Positions 8,464 through 20,172 of a stretch of DNA of 64,000 bases are shown one piece after another. This stretch comes from Desertivibrio insolitus. Its GTDB lineage: Bacteria > Actinomycetota > Actinomycetes > Actinomycetales > Microbacteriaceae. The stretch is taken from the NCBI RefSeq assembly GCF_017355965.1, contig NZ_JAFIQW010000004.1, positions 478,469 through 542,468 on the forward strand, in the 5' to 3' direction. The translations under genes and the position numbers were made by a program. Every line of letters starts with the position of its first letter. The stretch's first letter is position 1. The notes under the pieces were generated by a model, which had not been told where the DNA came from, searched no databases, and worked only from the letters and a program-made list of their open reading frames with translations.

Positions 8464-9291
8464 GTGAGCTTCGTCGAGGCGATCATCCTCGGTCTCGTCC
8501 AGGGACTGACCGAGTTCCTCCCCATCTCCTCGAGCGCGCACCTGCGCATCGTCGGCGAGTTCCTGCCGAGCGCGACGGACCCGGGCGCGACCTTCACCGC
8601 CATCACGCAGCTCGGCACCGAGCTCGCGGTGCTCATCTACTTCTGGGGCGACATCAAGCGCATCATCGTGAAGTGGGTGGCGGCCCTCGGCGGCCGCGTG
8701 CCGAAGAACGACCCCGACGTGCGGATGGGCTGGCTCATCATCATCGGCTCGGTGCCGATCGTCGTCGCCGGATACCTCGCGCAGGAGTACATCCGCAGCG
8801 TCTTCCGCTCCCTGTGGCTCGTAGCGATCGTGCTGATCGTCTTCGGCATCCTGCTCGGGCTCGCCGACCTCTTCGGTCGCCGCACCCGCGAGCTGAAGGA
8901 CCTCACCTATCCGCACGGCCTGTACTACGGGCTCGCGCAGATGCTCGCGCTCATCCCGGGCGTCTCGCGCAGCGGCGCGACCACCACGATGGGTCTCGCG
9001 CTGGGCTACACGCGGCCCGCGGCCGCGCGCTACGCGTTCCTCCTCGCCATCCCCGCCGTGTTCGGCAGCGGCCTCTACGAGCTCGTGCAGGGCATCGGCG
9101 AGCCGAGCGTCTACGGCCCGCTCGAGACGCTCGTCGCGACGGTCGTCGCCTTCGGCGTCGGCCTCGCCGTGATCGCGTTCCTCATGAACTACATCTCGAA
9201 GCGCAGCTTCCTGCCGTTCGTGATCTACCGGCTCGTGCTCGGCGGGGCGCTGCTCGTGCTGCTCGGCGCGGGCGTGCTCCAGCCCCTGTAG
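8464..9291 (+). CDS. uppP: Undecaprenyl-diphosphatase (BacA family)
   Basis: 275-residue integral membrane enzyme that dephosphorylates undecaprenyl diphosphate, recycling the lipid carrier of peptidoglycan synthesis. Diagnostic motifs are [15 protein letters not shown] (15-29) and [17 protein letters not shown] near residue 165. Seven or eight hydrophobic segments. GTG start at 8464 is supported by AAGGAG 5 nt upstream. Confidence 0.96.
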   Translation: MSFVEAIILGLVQGLTEFLPISSSAHLRIVGEFLPSATDPGATFTAITQLGTELAVLIYFWGDIKRIIVKWVAALGGRVPKNDPDVRMGWLIIIGSVPIVVAGYLAQEYIRSVFRSLWLVAIVLIVFGILLGLADLFGRRTRELKDLTYPHGLYYGLAQMLALIPGVSRSGATTTMGLALGYTRPAAARYAFLLAIPAVFGSGLYELVQGIGEPSVYGPLETLVATVVAFGVGLAVIAFLMNYISKRSFLPFVIYRLVLGGALLVLLGAGVLQPL

Positions 9292-9302
9292 CGGGCGCGG
9301 AC

Positions 9303-9308
9303 TAGGCT
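9303..9308 (+). promoter_or_regulatory. -10 element of mshC (leaderless)
   Basis: TAGGCT ends 6 nt before GTG 9315. The spacing places transcription start on the start codon. Confidence 0.55.
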
Positions 9309-9314
9309 CTCCTG

Positions 9315-10538
9315 GTGCGTTCCTGGCCCCGACCGTCCGTCCCCCCGGTCGCCGTCGGCGAGAAGCGGATGCCGCGGCTGCACGACACCGCGAGCGGCGC
9401 GCTCCGCGATGCGGCGCCCGCCGGTGACACCGCGACCCTCTACGTCTGCGGCATCACCCCGTACGACGCGACCCACCTCGGCCACGCGAACACGTACCTC
9501 GCGTTCGACACCCTGCACCGGCTGTGGCTCGACGCGGGCCTCGCGGTGCGGTACACGCAGAACACGACCGACGTCGACGACCCGCTGCTCGAGCGCGCCG
9601 CCGCGACGGGCGTCGACTGGCGCGAGCTCGCCGCTGAGCAGACCGAGCTGTTCCGCGAGGACATGGCCGCCCTCCGCATCGTGCCGCCGACCGACTTCGT
9701 CGCCGTGACGGACGTCGTGGGCGACGTCGCCTCGGCCGTCGCCCGCCTCGTCGAGGACGGCACGGGATACCGCGTCGAGGACGACGTCTACTTCGACGTG
9801 AAGGCCGCGAGCAACGGCACCTGGAGTCTCGGCGACGTGTCGGGTCTCGGGCACGACGAGATGCTCGCGCTGTCGGCCGAGCGCGGGGGAGACCCCGACC
9901 GCCCCGGCAAGCGCGACGGCGTCGACCCGCTGCTCTGGCGTGCCCACCGCGACGGCGAGCCCTCCTGGGACGGCCCCGTCGGCCCCGGCCGCCCCGGCTG
10001 GCACATCGAGTGCAGCGTCATCGCGGCGTCCACGCTCCGGCTGCCGATCACCGTCAAGGGCGGCGGCAACGACCTCGTCTTCCCTCACCACGAGCTGAGC
10101 GCCGGCCACACCGCCGCGCTCGAGGGCACGAGCCTCGCGTCGCTCTACGCGCACGCCGGCATGGTCGGCTACCGCGGCGAGAAGATGTCGAAGTCGCTCG
10201 GCAACCTCGTGTTCGTGTCGAAGCTCCGAGGGCAGGGCGTCGACCCGCGCGGCATCCGGCTCGCGCTCCTCGCGCACCACTACCGCGAGGACTGGGAGTA
10301 CACCGACGCCGACCTCGAGCGGGCGCTCGCCCGTGTCGAGCGCTGGTCGGCCTGGGCCGGACGGGGGACGGGTGACCCGGGCAGCGCGCTCGTGGACGAG
10401 CTGCGCGCCGCCCTCGCGGCGGACCTCGACACGCCCGCCGCCGTGGCCGCGGTCGACGCGCGGGTGGACTCGGGGCAGCCGCCGACCGCGACGGACCTCG
10501 CCGCGATCGACGCGCTGCTCGGGATCGACCTGGCGTAG
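9315..10538 (+). CDS. mshC: Cysteine:GlcN-inositol ligase of mycothiol synthesis
   Basis: 407 residues. Joins cysteine to 1-D-myo-inosityl glucosamine, the third named step of mycothiol synthesis. It is a cysteinyl-tRNA synthetase paralogue: HLGH (54-57) is the HIGH-type motif, C45 a zinc ligand, PGWHIECSVIA and GGNDLVFPHHE further active-site blocks, and EKMSKSLGN the KMSKS loop. It lacks the long C-terminal tRNA-binding region of CysS, and opens with MRSWPRPSVP, typical of MshC. Start GTG at 9315 follows the leaderless promoter. Confidence 0.95.
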   Translation: MRSWPRPSVPPVAVGEKRMPRLHDTASGALRDAAPAGDTATLYVCGITPYDATHLGHANTYLAFDTLHRLWLDAGLAVRYTQNTTDVDDPLLERAAATGVDWRELAAEQTELFREDMAALRIVPPTDFVAVTDVVGDVASAVARLVEDGTGYRVEDDVYFDVKAASNGTWSLGDVSGLGHDEMLALSAERGGDPDRPGKRDGVDPLLWRAHRDGEPSWDGPVGPGRPGWHIECSVIAASTLRLPITVKGGGNDLVFPHHELSAGHTAALEGTSLASLYAHAGMVGYRGEKMSKSLGNLVFVSKLRGQGVDPRGIRLALLAHHYREDWEYTDADLERALARVERWSAWAGRGTGDPGSALVDELRAALAADLDTPAAVAAVDARVDSGQPPTATDLAAIDALLGIDLA

Positions 10539-10553
10539 AGCGCAGCCCCACTC

Positions 10554-10628
10554 GGCGGTCGAGTAGCGACGGGCACCAAGACCTGACGCGTCGGTCGCAA
10601 TACGCCGCTCCGCGGCTACTCGAGCGCC
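10554..10628. repeat. Extragenic palindromic element
   Basis: Between convergent mshC and the PAC2 gene. The left arm CGGCGGTCGAGTAGCGAC matches the reverse complement of the right arm (CGGCGCTCGAGTAGCCGC) at 15 of 18 positions. Such GTCGAGTAGC-bearing palindromes recall REP-like intergenic elements of this bacterial family; it may also end both transcripts. Confidence 0.6.
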
Positions 10629-10666
10629 GGGTGGTCAACCACTCGGCCGCGGGAGTGCCCGGGAGG

Positions 10667-13259
<2,593 letters not shown>

Positions 13260-13316
13260 TCCAGCCCACCACTAAGCTTGTCGCCGTTCGCTCCGCCGAC
13301 GGGAGAAAGAGGATCC

Positions 13317-14240
13317 GTGCGCATTCCCACCGCGCTTCTCATCACGGGTGGCCTCGTGGCCTCGCTCACGGCGTGCTCCACGACCGTTCAGCCCGGTGCC
13401 GCCGAGTGCCAGCCGAGCGCCGTCGCCGGTCCCGCGTCGACGCTCGTCGAGGCATCCGGTGAGGTCGGCAGCGAACCCCGCGTCGACTTCCCGACCCCGA
13501 TCGAGACCGACGAGACGCAGCTCTCGGTGCTCACCGCGGGCGACGGCGACGTCGTGCGCGCGGGCCAGCCGGTGGAGCTGGAGTACACGATTCTCAACGG
13601 CGAGACCGGCGAGATCTACGAGCAGACCGCCTACAGCGGCGGCGCCCTCGTGACCGTCGGCGAGTCCGCAATCCCCACCCTGACCGAGAGCCTCGAGTGC
13701 GTCCGCACGGGCTCGCGCGTCGCGATCACGACCTCCGGGGCGCAGATCCTCGAGGAGAACCCGCAGGTCGGCTTCGACCCGGATGCCTCGGTCGTGTTCG
13801 TCGTCGACGTGCTGAAGAGCTACCTCGGCCGCGCCGACGGCACGGATCAGCTGCCGCAGTCGGACATGCCCTCCGTCGTCCTCGGTGTCGACGGCACCCC
13901 GGGCGTGACGATCCCGAGCGGCGTCGAGAAGCCGACGGAGGCACGCACCGCCGTGCTGAAGCGCGGCAGCGGCGAGACGCTCGCCGAGAACGACGTCGCG
14001 GTGCTGCACTACTCGGCGATCAGCTGGGACGACGAGGAGACCCTCGCCTCGACCTGGAACCAGGGCCAGGCCGCCCTCGAGTCGCTCGCGCAGCCGCAGG
14101 CGCTGCCCACCCCCGTCGTCGACGCGCTCGTCGGCCAGCCGGTCGGCTCGCAGGTGCTCGTCGTCGTGCCGAGCGAGCAGACGGAGGACACGCTGATCAT
14201 CGTCGTCGACATCCTCGGCATCCAGTCCTCCGGCGAGTAG
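13317..14240 (+). CDS. FKBP-type peptidyl-prolyl isomerase lipoprotein
   Basis: 307 residues. Signal peptide RIPTALLITGGLVASLTAC with lipobox LTAC, so lipid-anchored outside the membrane. Two FKBP-like repeats: about 65-155 (VVRAGQPVELEYTILNGETG...) and about 195-300 (ENDVAVLHYSAISWDDEETLASTW...VGSQVLVVVP). Aromatic active-site residues are poorly kept, so isomerase activity is uncertain and chaperone function possible. GTG start 13317 preceded by AGAGG. Position between trmI and pafB is conserved in actinobacteria. Confidence 0.88.
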   Translation: MRIPTALLITGGLVASLTACSTTVQPGAAECQPSAVAGPASTLVEASGEVGSEPRVDFPTPIETDETQLSVLTAGDGDVVRAGQPVELEYTILNGETGEIYEQTAYSGGALVTVGESAIPTLTESLECVRTGSRVAITTSGAQILEENPQVGFDPDASVVFVVDVLKSYLGRADGTDQLPQSDMPSVVLGVDGTPGVTIPSGVEKPTEARTAVLKRGSGETLAENDVAVLHYSAISWDDEETLASTWNQGQAALESLAQPQALPTPVVDALVGQPVGSQVLVVVPSEQTEDTLIIVVDILGIQSSGE

Positions 14241-14255
14241 GCCGCACGCGGCCCG

Positions 14256-14261
14256 TAGGAT
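14256..14261 (+). promoter_or_regulatory. -10 element of pafB (leaderless)
   Basis: TAGGAT ends 7 nt before GTG 14269. Confidence 0.55.
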
Positions 14262-14268
14262 TCGACTC

Positions 14269-15267
14269 GTGGCGGTTGCGCAGCAGAGGGTGCCCGTCGA
14301 GGAGCGCCTGTTCAGCCTCGTGCTCGCGCTGCTCGCGACCGAGATCGGGCTGACCAAGAGCGAGATCCTCTCGACGGTGCAGGGGTACCGGCAGCGGTAC
14401 GTCGCCGAGGGCGACAACGCGAACCTCGAGCGCCAGTTCGAGCGCGACAAGGACGACCTGCGCGAGCTCGGCGTGCCGATCGAGACGCTCGACAGCCCGG
14501 GGCAGGCCGGCAACAACCAGCAGCTGCGCTACCGCATCCCGCGCGGCTCATACGAGCTGCCGCTCGACGTGCGCTTCACCCCCGAGGAGACGACGCTCCT
14601 CAACCTGGCCGGTCGCGTCTGGCGCGAAGGGTCGCTCTCGACCGAGTCCCGGCGCGCGCTGCTCAAGCTGCGCTCCCTCGGCGTCGACCCCGACGAGCCG
14701 CTGCTCGGCTACGCGCCCCGGGTCCGGGTGCGCGACGCGGCCTTCGAGCCCGCCGCGACCGCGATCGAACGCCGCCAGATCATCAGCTTCCCGTACCTCA
14801 AGCCGGGGGAGCGGCAGGCGCAGCTGCGGCTCGTGAAGCCCCTCGCGCTCATCGCGCACGAGGGGCGCTGGCACCTCTTCGCGGAGCAGGTCGAGGGCGG
14901 CGAGACCCGCACCTTCCTGCTGCGCCGCATCGTCGGCCCGATCAAGGCGACCGGCAAGACGTTCGTGCCGCCGCCCGGCGACCAGAGTCAGCGAGGGCTC
15001 GACGAGCTCGAGGAGATCTGGCGCAGCCGGGTCGCGGTCGTCGACGCGGATCCGGGCACGGATGCCGCGATGCGTCTCGCCAACCGCCGCGGCACCGTGC
15101 GCGACGACGGCCGGCTCACGGTGCACTACGCCGACCTCGCGATCCTCGCCGACGAACTGACCGGCTACGGGCCGGAGGTGCGGGTCGTCTCGCCGCCGGA
15201 GCTCGTGTCGGCCGTGCAGCAGCGGCTCGAGCGGATCGTCGCCGACCACGGGGGTGCGGATGCCTGA
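14269..15267 (+). CDS. pafB: PafB, WYL-domain transcriptional activator
   Basis: 332 residues. With PafC it forms the PafBC activator of the LexA-independent DNA-damage response in mycobacteria. N-terminal winged helix (RLFSLVLALLATEIGLTKSEI), then a WYL domain around 150-230 (IERRQIISFPYLKPGERQAQLRLVKPLALIAHEGRWHLFAEQ) and a C-terminal WCX-type extension. The usual W-Y-L triad is diverged. It overlaps pafC. Retained although the pup and proteasome genes it is normally next to are absent. Confidence 0.92.
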   Translation: MAVAQQRVPVEERLFSLVLALLATEIGLTKSEILSTVQGYRQRYVAEGDNANLERQFERDKDDLRELGVPIETLDSPGQAGNNQQLRYRIPRGSYELPLDVRFTPEETTLLNLAGRVWREGSLSTESRRALLKLRSLGVDPDEPLLGYAPRVRVRDAAFEPAATAIERRQIISFPYLKPGERQAQLRLVKPLALIAHEGRWHLFAEQVEGGETRTFLLRRIVGPIKATGKTFVPPPGDQSQRGLDELEEIWRSRVAVVDADPGTDAAMRLANRRGTVRDDGRLTVHYADLAILADELTGYGPEVRVVSPPELVSAVQQRLERIVADHGGADA

Positions 15268-16246
15268 GAAGACCCCGCAGCCCGGAGCCCGCGACAAGCT
15301 CGCGTTCCTGCTCGCCCTCACCCCGTACCTGCTCGACCACGAGCACGTCACCGTGCGCGAGACCGCGCGGCACTTCGGCGTGCCCGAATCGCAGGTGCGC
15401 GAGGCGGTGCGGCTCATCGCCGTCTCCGGCGTGCCCGGGGAGACGAGCTTCTACCAGCACGAGGACCTGTTCGACATCGACTGGGACGCGTTCGAGGAGC
15501 ACGACGAGATCGCCGTGACCAACCGCGTCGCGATCGACGAGGCGCCGAGGTTCTCCGGCAAGGAGGCCGCTGCGCTCATCGCGGGCCTCCAGTACCTCTC
15601 GTCGCTGCCCGAGATCGCCGACCGGGCGGCCGTCGGGTCGCTGCTCGCGAAGCTGCAGCGCGGCTCCTCCGCGCAGCCGAGCCCCGTCGCCGTGCAGTCG
15701 CAGGACCCGGATGCCACGCTCGCCCTGCTCCGCCGGGCCGCCGCCGAGGGACGCCGCGTCGAGTTCGACTACGTCGGCGGCCGCGGCCAGCTCGAGCACC
15801 GCTCCGTCGACCCGCTCCGCGTCGAATCCGCGGACGCGACCTGGTACCTGCGCGGCTGGGACCACTCGCGGGAGGCCGTGCGCACCTTCCGCCTCGACCG
15901 GATCGGCGAGGCGCGCCTGAGCGAGGAGGCGAGCACGCACCGGGCGGCGGAGGTCGCCCTGCCCGAGACGCTCTTCACGGCGACCGACGACGACCTCTTC
16001 GTCACGATCGACGTCGACCCGTCCGCGCTGCCGCTGCTCGCCGACTACCTGCCGGAGGGCACGACGACGGAGGGCGAGAACGGACGGCGCCGCGCGACGG
16101 TGCGCGTCTCCCACCACGCGGGGCTCAAGCGGCTCATCGCCTCGATGCCGGGTCTCGCCACCGTCGTGTCGCCTGCGGAGGCTCGCGACGCCGTCGCCGA
16201 GTGGGCCCGCGCCGGGCTCGACCGCTACCGCGAGGCGGGGGAGTAG
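15260..16246 (+). CDS. pafC: PafC, WYL-domain transcriptional activator
   Basis: 328 residues. Partner of PafB. N-terminal helix-turn-helix (LAFLLALTPYLLDHEHVTVRETARHFGVPESQVREAVRLI), then a WYL domain with RRVEFDYVGGRGQLEHRSVDPLRVESADATWYLRGWDHSREAVRTFRLDRI, split by short loops, and a C-terminal extension. ATG 15260 overlaps the pafB end by 8 nt; an in-frame GTG at 15254 is an alternative. WYL domains in PafBC are thought to sense a DNA-damage signal. Confidence 0.92.
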   Translation: MPEKTPQPGARDKLAFLLALTPYLLDHEHVTVRETARHFGVPESQVREAVRLIAVSGVPGETSFYQHEDLFDIDWDAFEEHDEIAVTNRVAIDEAPRFSGKEAAALIAGLQYLSSLPEIADRAAVGSLLAKLQRGSSAQPSPVAVQSQDPDATLALLRRAAAEGRRVEFDYVGGRGQLEHRSVDPLRVESADATWYLRGWDHSREAVRTFRLDRIGEARLSEEASTHRAAEVALPETLFTATDDDLFVTIDVDPSALPLLADYLPEGTTTEGENGRRRATVRVSHHAGLKRLIASMPGLATVVSPAEARDAVAEWARAGLDRYREAGE

Positions 16247-16569
16247 TGCTGCCCGACGGGGTGTGGCCCGTCGTCTGGATCGGCCTGTCCGTCGCGCTCG
16301 TCGTGGTGCTCGCGCTCTGCACGTGGCGGGTGCTGCGCGCCGGCATCCGTCTGCTCCGCGCGCTCGGCGACCTCGTGCTCGTCACCGCGAAGCTCGACGC
16401 CGTGGATCCCTGGGCCTCGGTGGAGCGTCCCGCACCGGCGATCTCCACCCCGTTCGCCGAGCTGATCGGGCGCCGGAAGGCCGTCGCCGACCGGCGGAAA
16501 CTGCGGAAGCGCCGGAGATTGGCCCGGGGTAGACTGCTGCTACGTCACGGCTCGACCCGAAGGATGTAA
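16246..16569 (+). CDS. Small single-span membrane protein between pafC and tatA
   Basis: 107 residues, unrecognised. GTG start overlaps the pafC stop by one base. One hydrophobic helix (about 5-27, GVWPVVWIGLSVALVVVLALCTW), an amphipathic stretch (VLRAGIRLLRALGDLVLVTAKLDAV) and a very basic C-terminus (RRKAVADRRKLRKRRR). Topology would leave the basic tail in the cytoplasm. It ends 3 bp before tatA, so it belongs to the pafBC-tatAC transcription unit. Confidence 0.7.
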   Translation: MLPDGVWPVVWIGLSVALVVVLALCTWRVLRAGIRLLRALGDLVLVTAKLDAVDPWASVERPAPAISTPFAELIGRRKAVADRRKLRKRRRLARGRLLLRHGSTRRM

Positions 16570-16572
16570 CCG

Positions 16573-16851
16573 ATGCCATTCGCGAATGCCTTCCAAGGCT
16601 GGCACCTCCTGATCATCCTGCTCGTCATCATCCTGATCTTCGGTGCGCCGAAGCTTCCGGGGCTTGCGAAGAGCCTCGGTCAGTCGATGAAGATCTTCCG
16701 CAACGAGGTCAAGGATCTCCGTAGCGACGACAAGAAGCCGACGACCGGCGGCACCGACTTGTCGACCGACCGCTCGACGACCTCCGCCGACGGAAGCACC
16801 GACGGGCAGTCGCCCCGCACGTCGGGCAGCGGCTCGACGCCCACCTCCTAG
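16573..16851 (+). CDS. tatA: Sec-independent translocase subunit TatA
   Basis: 92 residues. N-terminal membrane helix (WHLLIILLVIILIFG, 10-24), FGAPKLPGLAKSLGQSMKIFRNEV amphipathic helix, and a polar Ser/Thr/Asp tail. Forms the pore-like oligomer of the twin-arginine pathway with TatC just downstream. Confidence 0.95.
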   Translation: MPFANAFQGWHLLIILLVIILIFGAPKLPGLAKSLGQSMKIFRNEVKDLRSDDKKPTTGGTDLSTDRSTTSADGSTDGQSPRTSGSGSTPTS

Positions 16852-16857
16852 GCGCTC

Positions 16858-17652
16858 ATGCCTGCCCGCAGCTGGCGGGGCGCCAATCCGGAGGGGCGCA
16901 TGTCCCTCGGCCAACACCTCGTGGAGTTGCGCCGCCGACTCCTGATCAGCGCCCTCGCGATCATCGCCGGTCTCGTCGCCGGCTTCATCTTCGCCGACAT
17001 CGTCATCGACGCCCTTCGCGGCCCCCTGACCGATGTCGCCGAGACATCCGGACGCAACGCCGGCATCACCTTCGGCGGCGTCACGACCGGCTTCGACCTC
17101 AAGATGCAGATCGCCGTCACGATCGGCATCGTCGTCGCGAGCCCCGTCTGGCTCTACCAGATCTGGGCGTTCGTCGTGCCCGGGCTCGTGCGCAAGGAGA
17201 AGCTCTACGCGTTCGGCTTCCTCGCCGCCGCGATCCCGCTGTTCCTCGCCGGCTGCTACGCGGGCTGGATCGTCTTCCCGCACATCGTCGAGCTCATGCT
17301 CGGCTTCGTCGGCCTCGAGGACAACATCCTGCTCACGGCGAAGGAGTACTACGACTTCGTCCTCAAGCTCATGCTCGCCGTCGGCGTCGCCTTCGTGCTG
17401 CCGGTCTTCCTCGTGCTGCTGAACTTCGCGGGCGTACTCTCCGCACAATCGATCATCAAGGGCTGGCGCATCGCGATCCTCGTGATCACGCTGTTCACGG
17501 CGACCGCGACTCCCGCGGCCGACATCGTCTCGATGTTCCTCCTCGCGATCCCCATGGTGATGCTCTACTTCGCCGCGTACGGCGTCGCCTACCTGCATGA
17601 CCGTAGAGTCGAGAAGAAGTCGCAGGCACTGGACGCCGAACTCGCGGGGTGA
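16858..17652 (+). CDS. tatC: Sec-independent translocase subunit TatC
   Basis: 264 residues with six membrane spans. Signature MSLGQHLVELRRRLLISA near the N-terminus, SPVWLYQIWAFVVPGL and the conserved FRKEKLYA-type loop (VRKEKLYAFG) are present. Binds Tat signal peptides. An internal ATG at 16900 (MSLGQHL) is another plausible start; the first ATG 16858 lies 7 bp after tatA. Confidence 0.95.
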   Translation: MPARSWRGANPEGRMSLGQHLVELRRRLLISALAIIAGLVAGFIFADIVIDALRGPLTDVAETSGRNAGITFGGVTTGFDLKMQIAVTIGIVVASPVWLYQIWAFVVPGLVRKEKLYAFGFLAAAIPLFLAGCYAGWIVFPHIVELMLGFVGLEDNILLTAKEYYDFVLKLMLAVGVAFVLPVFLVLLNFAGVLSAQSIIKGWRIAILVITLFTATATPAADIVSMFLLAIPMVMLYFAAYGVAYLHDRRVEKKSQALDAELAG

Positions 17653-17653
17653 C

Positions 17654-20086
17654 ATGACCGATCAACTGAGCCCGGCGGAGCGTTTCGCTGCCGCCCGCTC
17701 CCGCCGCAGCCTGCCCAGGCTCGAGTCGTTCCGGGAGGGTCTCGGCTTCGACCTCGACCCGTTCCAGCGCACGGCCTGCGCCGCGCTCGAGGAGGGGCGC
17801 AGCGTGCTCGTCGCGGCCCCGACCGGCGCGGGCAAGACGATCGTCGCGGAGTTCGCGGTCTTCCTCGCCATGGGTTCGACCCGCGACAAGGTCTTCTACA
17901 CCGCGCCGATGAAGGCGCTGAGCAACCAGAAGTTCCAGGAGTTCGTCGCCGAGTACGGGCCCGACGAGGTCGGCCTGCTCACCGGCGACTCGAACATCAA
18001 CTCGACCGCGCGCATCGTCGTCATGACGACCGAGGTGCTGCGGAACATGCTCTACGCGGACTCGCCGCTGCTGCGCGACCTCTCCTACGTCGTTATGGAC
18101 GAGGTGCACTACCTCGCCGACCGGTTCCGCGGGGCCGTGTGGGAGGAGGTCATCATCCACCTCCCCGAGTCGGTGCGACTCGTCTCCCTCAGCGCGACGG
18201 TGTCGAACGCGGAGGAGTTCGGCGACTGGCTCCAGGCCGTGCGCGGCGACACCGACGTCGTCGTGTCCGAGGACCGGCCCGTGCCGCTGCAGCAGCACGT
18301 GCTCGTGCGCTCGAAGATGCTCGACCTCTTCGACTCGTCGGGGCTCGCGGGCGCCAACCGGGTGAACCCCGAGCTCGTCCGCCTCGCCGCCGCCGGTGGG
18401 CGGCCGGCCTCGAAGTCGCGGGGCTACCACACCGGGCGCTACCGGCAGCAGGTGGGCTGGCAGTCCGGGCGGCTCGACCGGCCCGAGGTCGTCGCCGAGC
18501 TGCAGAGCAAGAACCTGCTGCCCGCCATCTTCTTCGTCTTCTCCCGCGCGGGCTGCGACGCGGCCGTCAAGCAGGTGCTGCACGCGGGCGTCAAGCTCAC
18601 CAACTCGGGGGAGCGTCGTGAGATCCGCGAGATCGTGGAGTACCGCTGCCGCACGCTGCGCGACGAGGACCTCGCCGTGCTCGGGTACTTCGAGTGGCTC
18701 GAGGGCCTCGAGCGGGGCGTCGCGGCGCACCATGCCGGCATGCTTCCCGCTTTCAAGGAGGTCGTCGAGGAGCTGTTCCAGCGCAAGCTCGTGAAGGTGG
18801 TCTTCGCGACCGAGACGCTCGCGCTCGGCATCAACATGCCGGCCCGCACGGTCGTGCTGGAGAAGCTCGAGAAGTTCAACGGCGAGGCCCGCGTGCCGAT
18901 CACGCCGGGGGAGTACACCCAACTCACGGGTCGTGCCGGACGCCGCGGCATCGACGTCGAGGGCCACTCGGTCATCCAGTGGCAGGACGGGCTCGATCCG
19001 CAGGCGGTCGCGTCGCTCGCGTCGAGGCGCAGCTATCCGCTCAACTCGAGCTTCCGGCCGACCTACAACATGGCGGTCAACCTTATCGAGCAGTTCGGGC
19101 GCGAGCGCACCCGCGAGATCCTCGAGACTTCGTTCGCGCAGTTCCAGGCCGACCGCGCCGTCGTCGACCTCGCGCGCAAGGTGCGCGGCCAGGAGGAGTC
19201 GCTCGCGGGCTACGAGAAGGCCATGCAGTGCCACCTCGGCGACTTCCGCGAGTACTCCGAGCTGCGCCGCGAGCTCAGCGACCTCGAGAAGGAGAACGCC
19301 CAGCGCGCCCAGGCACAGGGCCGCGCGGAGCGCGACCGCCGTCAGCGCCGCATGCAGCAGCTGCGCCAGCGGATGAAGCAGCACCCCTGCCACGGCTGCA
19401 GCGACCGCGAGCAGCACGCGCGCTGGGCCGAGCGCTGGTGGCGCCTCAAGCGCGACAACGACCGGCTCCGCTCGCAGATCAACGGACGCACCGGGGCGGT
19501 CGCGAAGCGCTTCGACCGCGTGGCCGAGGTGCTGCTCGAGCTCGGCTACCTGCAGCGGTCCGACACCGGCGAGGTCGTCGTCGCGCCCGAGGGGCGTCTG
19601 CTCCGCCGCATCTACGGCGAGCGCGACCTCCTGGCCGCCGAGTCGCTCCGGCTCGGGCTCTGGAAGCAACTGGATGCCGCAGGGCTCGCCGCCATGGCCA
19701 CCTGCCTCGTCTACGAGCCGCGCCGCGACGAGGGCGCACCGGGGGAGCAGCAGTTGCCTCGCGGTGCGTTCCGCGACGCATGGGATCAGACGACCGACCT
19801 CTGGGCGCAGCTCGACGACCTCGAGCGATCGCACAAACTGCCCGGGTCCGAGCCGCTCGCGGCCGGACTCGCCATCGCGATGTTCCGCTGGGCCAACGGC
19901 GCGAACCTCGACTCGGTGCTGCGCGACGCGGACCTCGCCGCGGGCGACTTCGTGCGCTGGGCCAAGCAGACGATCGACCTGCTCGACCAGCTCTCGATCG
20001 TCGCCGAGGACGAGGTGGGCCGCACCGCCCGCAAGGCGCTCGACGCCGTGCGGCGCGGCATCGTCGAATACAGCTCCGTCGCATAG
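17654..20086 (+). CDS. helY: Ski2/Mtr4-like DEVH-box helicase (HelY type)
   Basis: 810 residues. Walker A is APTGAGKT (about 56-63), motif II MDEVH, SAT motif LVSLSATVSNAEEF, and motif VI QLTGRAGRRGIDVEG. The C-terminal half has a coiled arginine-rich insertion and a cysteine pair (HPCHGCSDREQH) followed by a DSHCT-like helical domain. RNA/DNA unwinding role inferred from family. ATG 17654 is 1 bp after tatC, as in other actinobacteria. Confidence 0.92.
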   Translation: MTDQLSPAERFAAARSRRSLPRLESFREGLGFDLDPFQRTACAALEEGRSVLVAAPTGAGKTIVAEFAVFLAMGSTRDKVFYTAPMKALSNQKFQEFVAEYGPDEVGLLTGDSNINSTARIVVMTTEVLRNMLYADSPLLRDLSYVVMDEVHYLADRFRGAVWEEVIIHLPESVRLVSLSATVSNAEEFGDWLQAVRGDTDVVVSEDRPVPLQQHVLVRSKMLDLFDSSGLAGANRVNPELVRLAAAGGRPASKSRGYHTGRYRQQVGWQSGRLDRPEVVAELQSKNLLPAIFFVFSRAGCDAAVKQVLHAGVKLTNSGERREIREIVEYRCRTLRDEDLAVLGYFEWLEGLERGVAAHHAGMLPAFKEVVEELFQRKLVKVVFATETLALGINMPARTVVLEKLEKFNGEARVPITPGEYTQLTGRAGRRGIDVEGHSVIQWQDGLDPQAVASLASRRSYPLNSSFRPTYNMAVNLIEQFGRERTREILETSFAQFQADRAVVDLARKVRGQEESLAGYEKAMQCHLGDFREYSELRRELSDLEKENAQRAQAQGRAERDRRQRRMQQLRQRMKQHPCHGCSDREQHARWAERWWRLKRDNDRLRSQINGRTGAVAKRFDRVAEVLLELGYLQRSDTGEVVVAPEGRLLRRIYGERDLLAAESLRLGLWKQLDAAGLAAMATCLVYEPRRDEGAPGEQQLPRGAFRDAWDQTTDLWAQLDDLERSHKLPGSEPLAAGLAIAMFRWANGANLDSVLRDADLAAGDFVRWAKQTIDLLDQLSIVAEDEVGRTARKALDAVRRGIVEYSSVA

Positions 20087-20157
20087 CAGGGCGGTGACGT
20101 AAGACGACAGCGCCACCCCTGACGCCGGAGGCGGGAACCCGCCGAGGGCGCCTCGCC

Positions 20158-20163
20158 TATGCT
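20158..20163 (+). promoter_or_regulatory. -10 element of lnt (leaderless)
   Basis: TATGCT ends 6 nt before TTG 20170 and 9 nt before ATG 20173. The spacing would fit a leaderless TTG start. Confidence 0.45.
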
Positions 20164-20172
20164 CCTAGCTTG

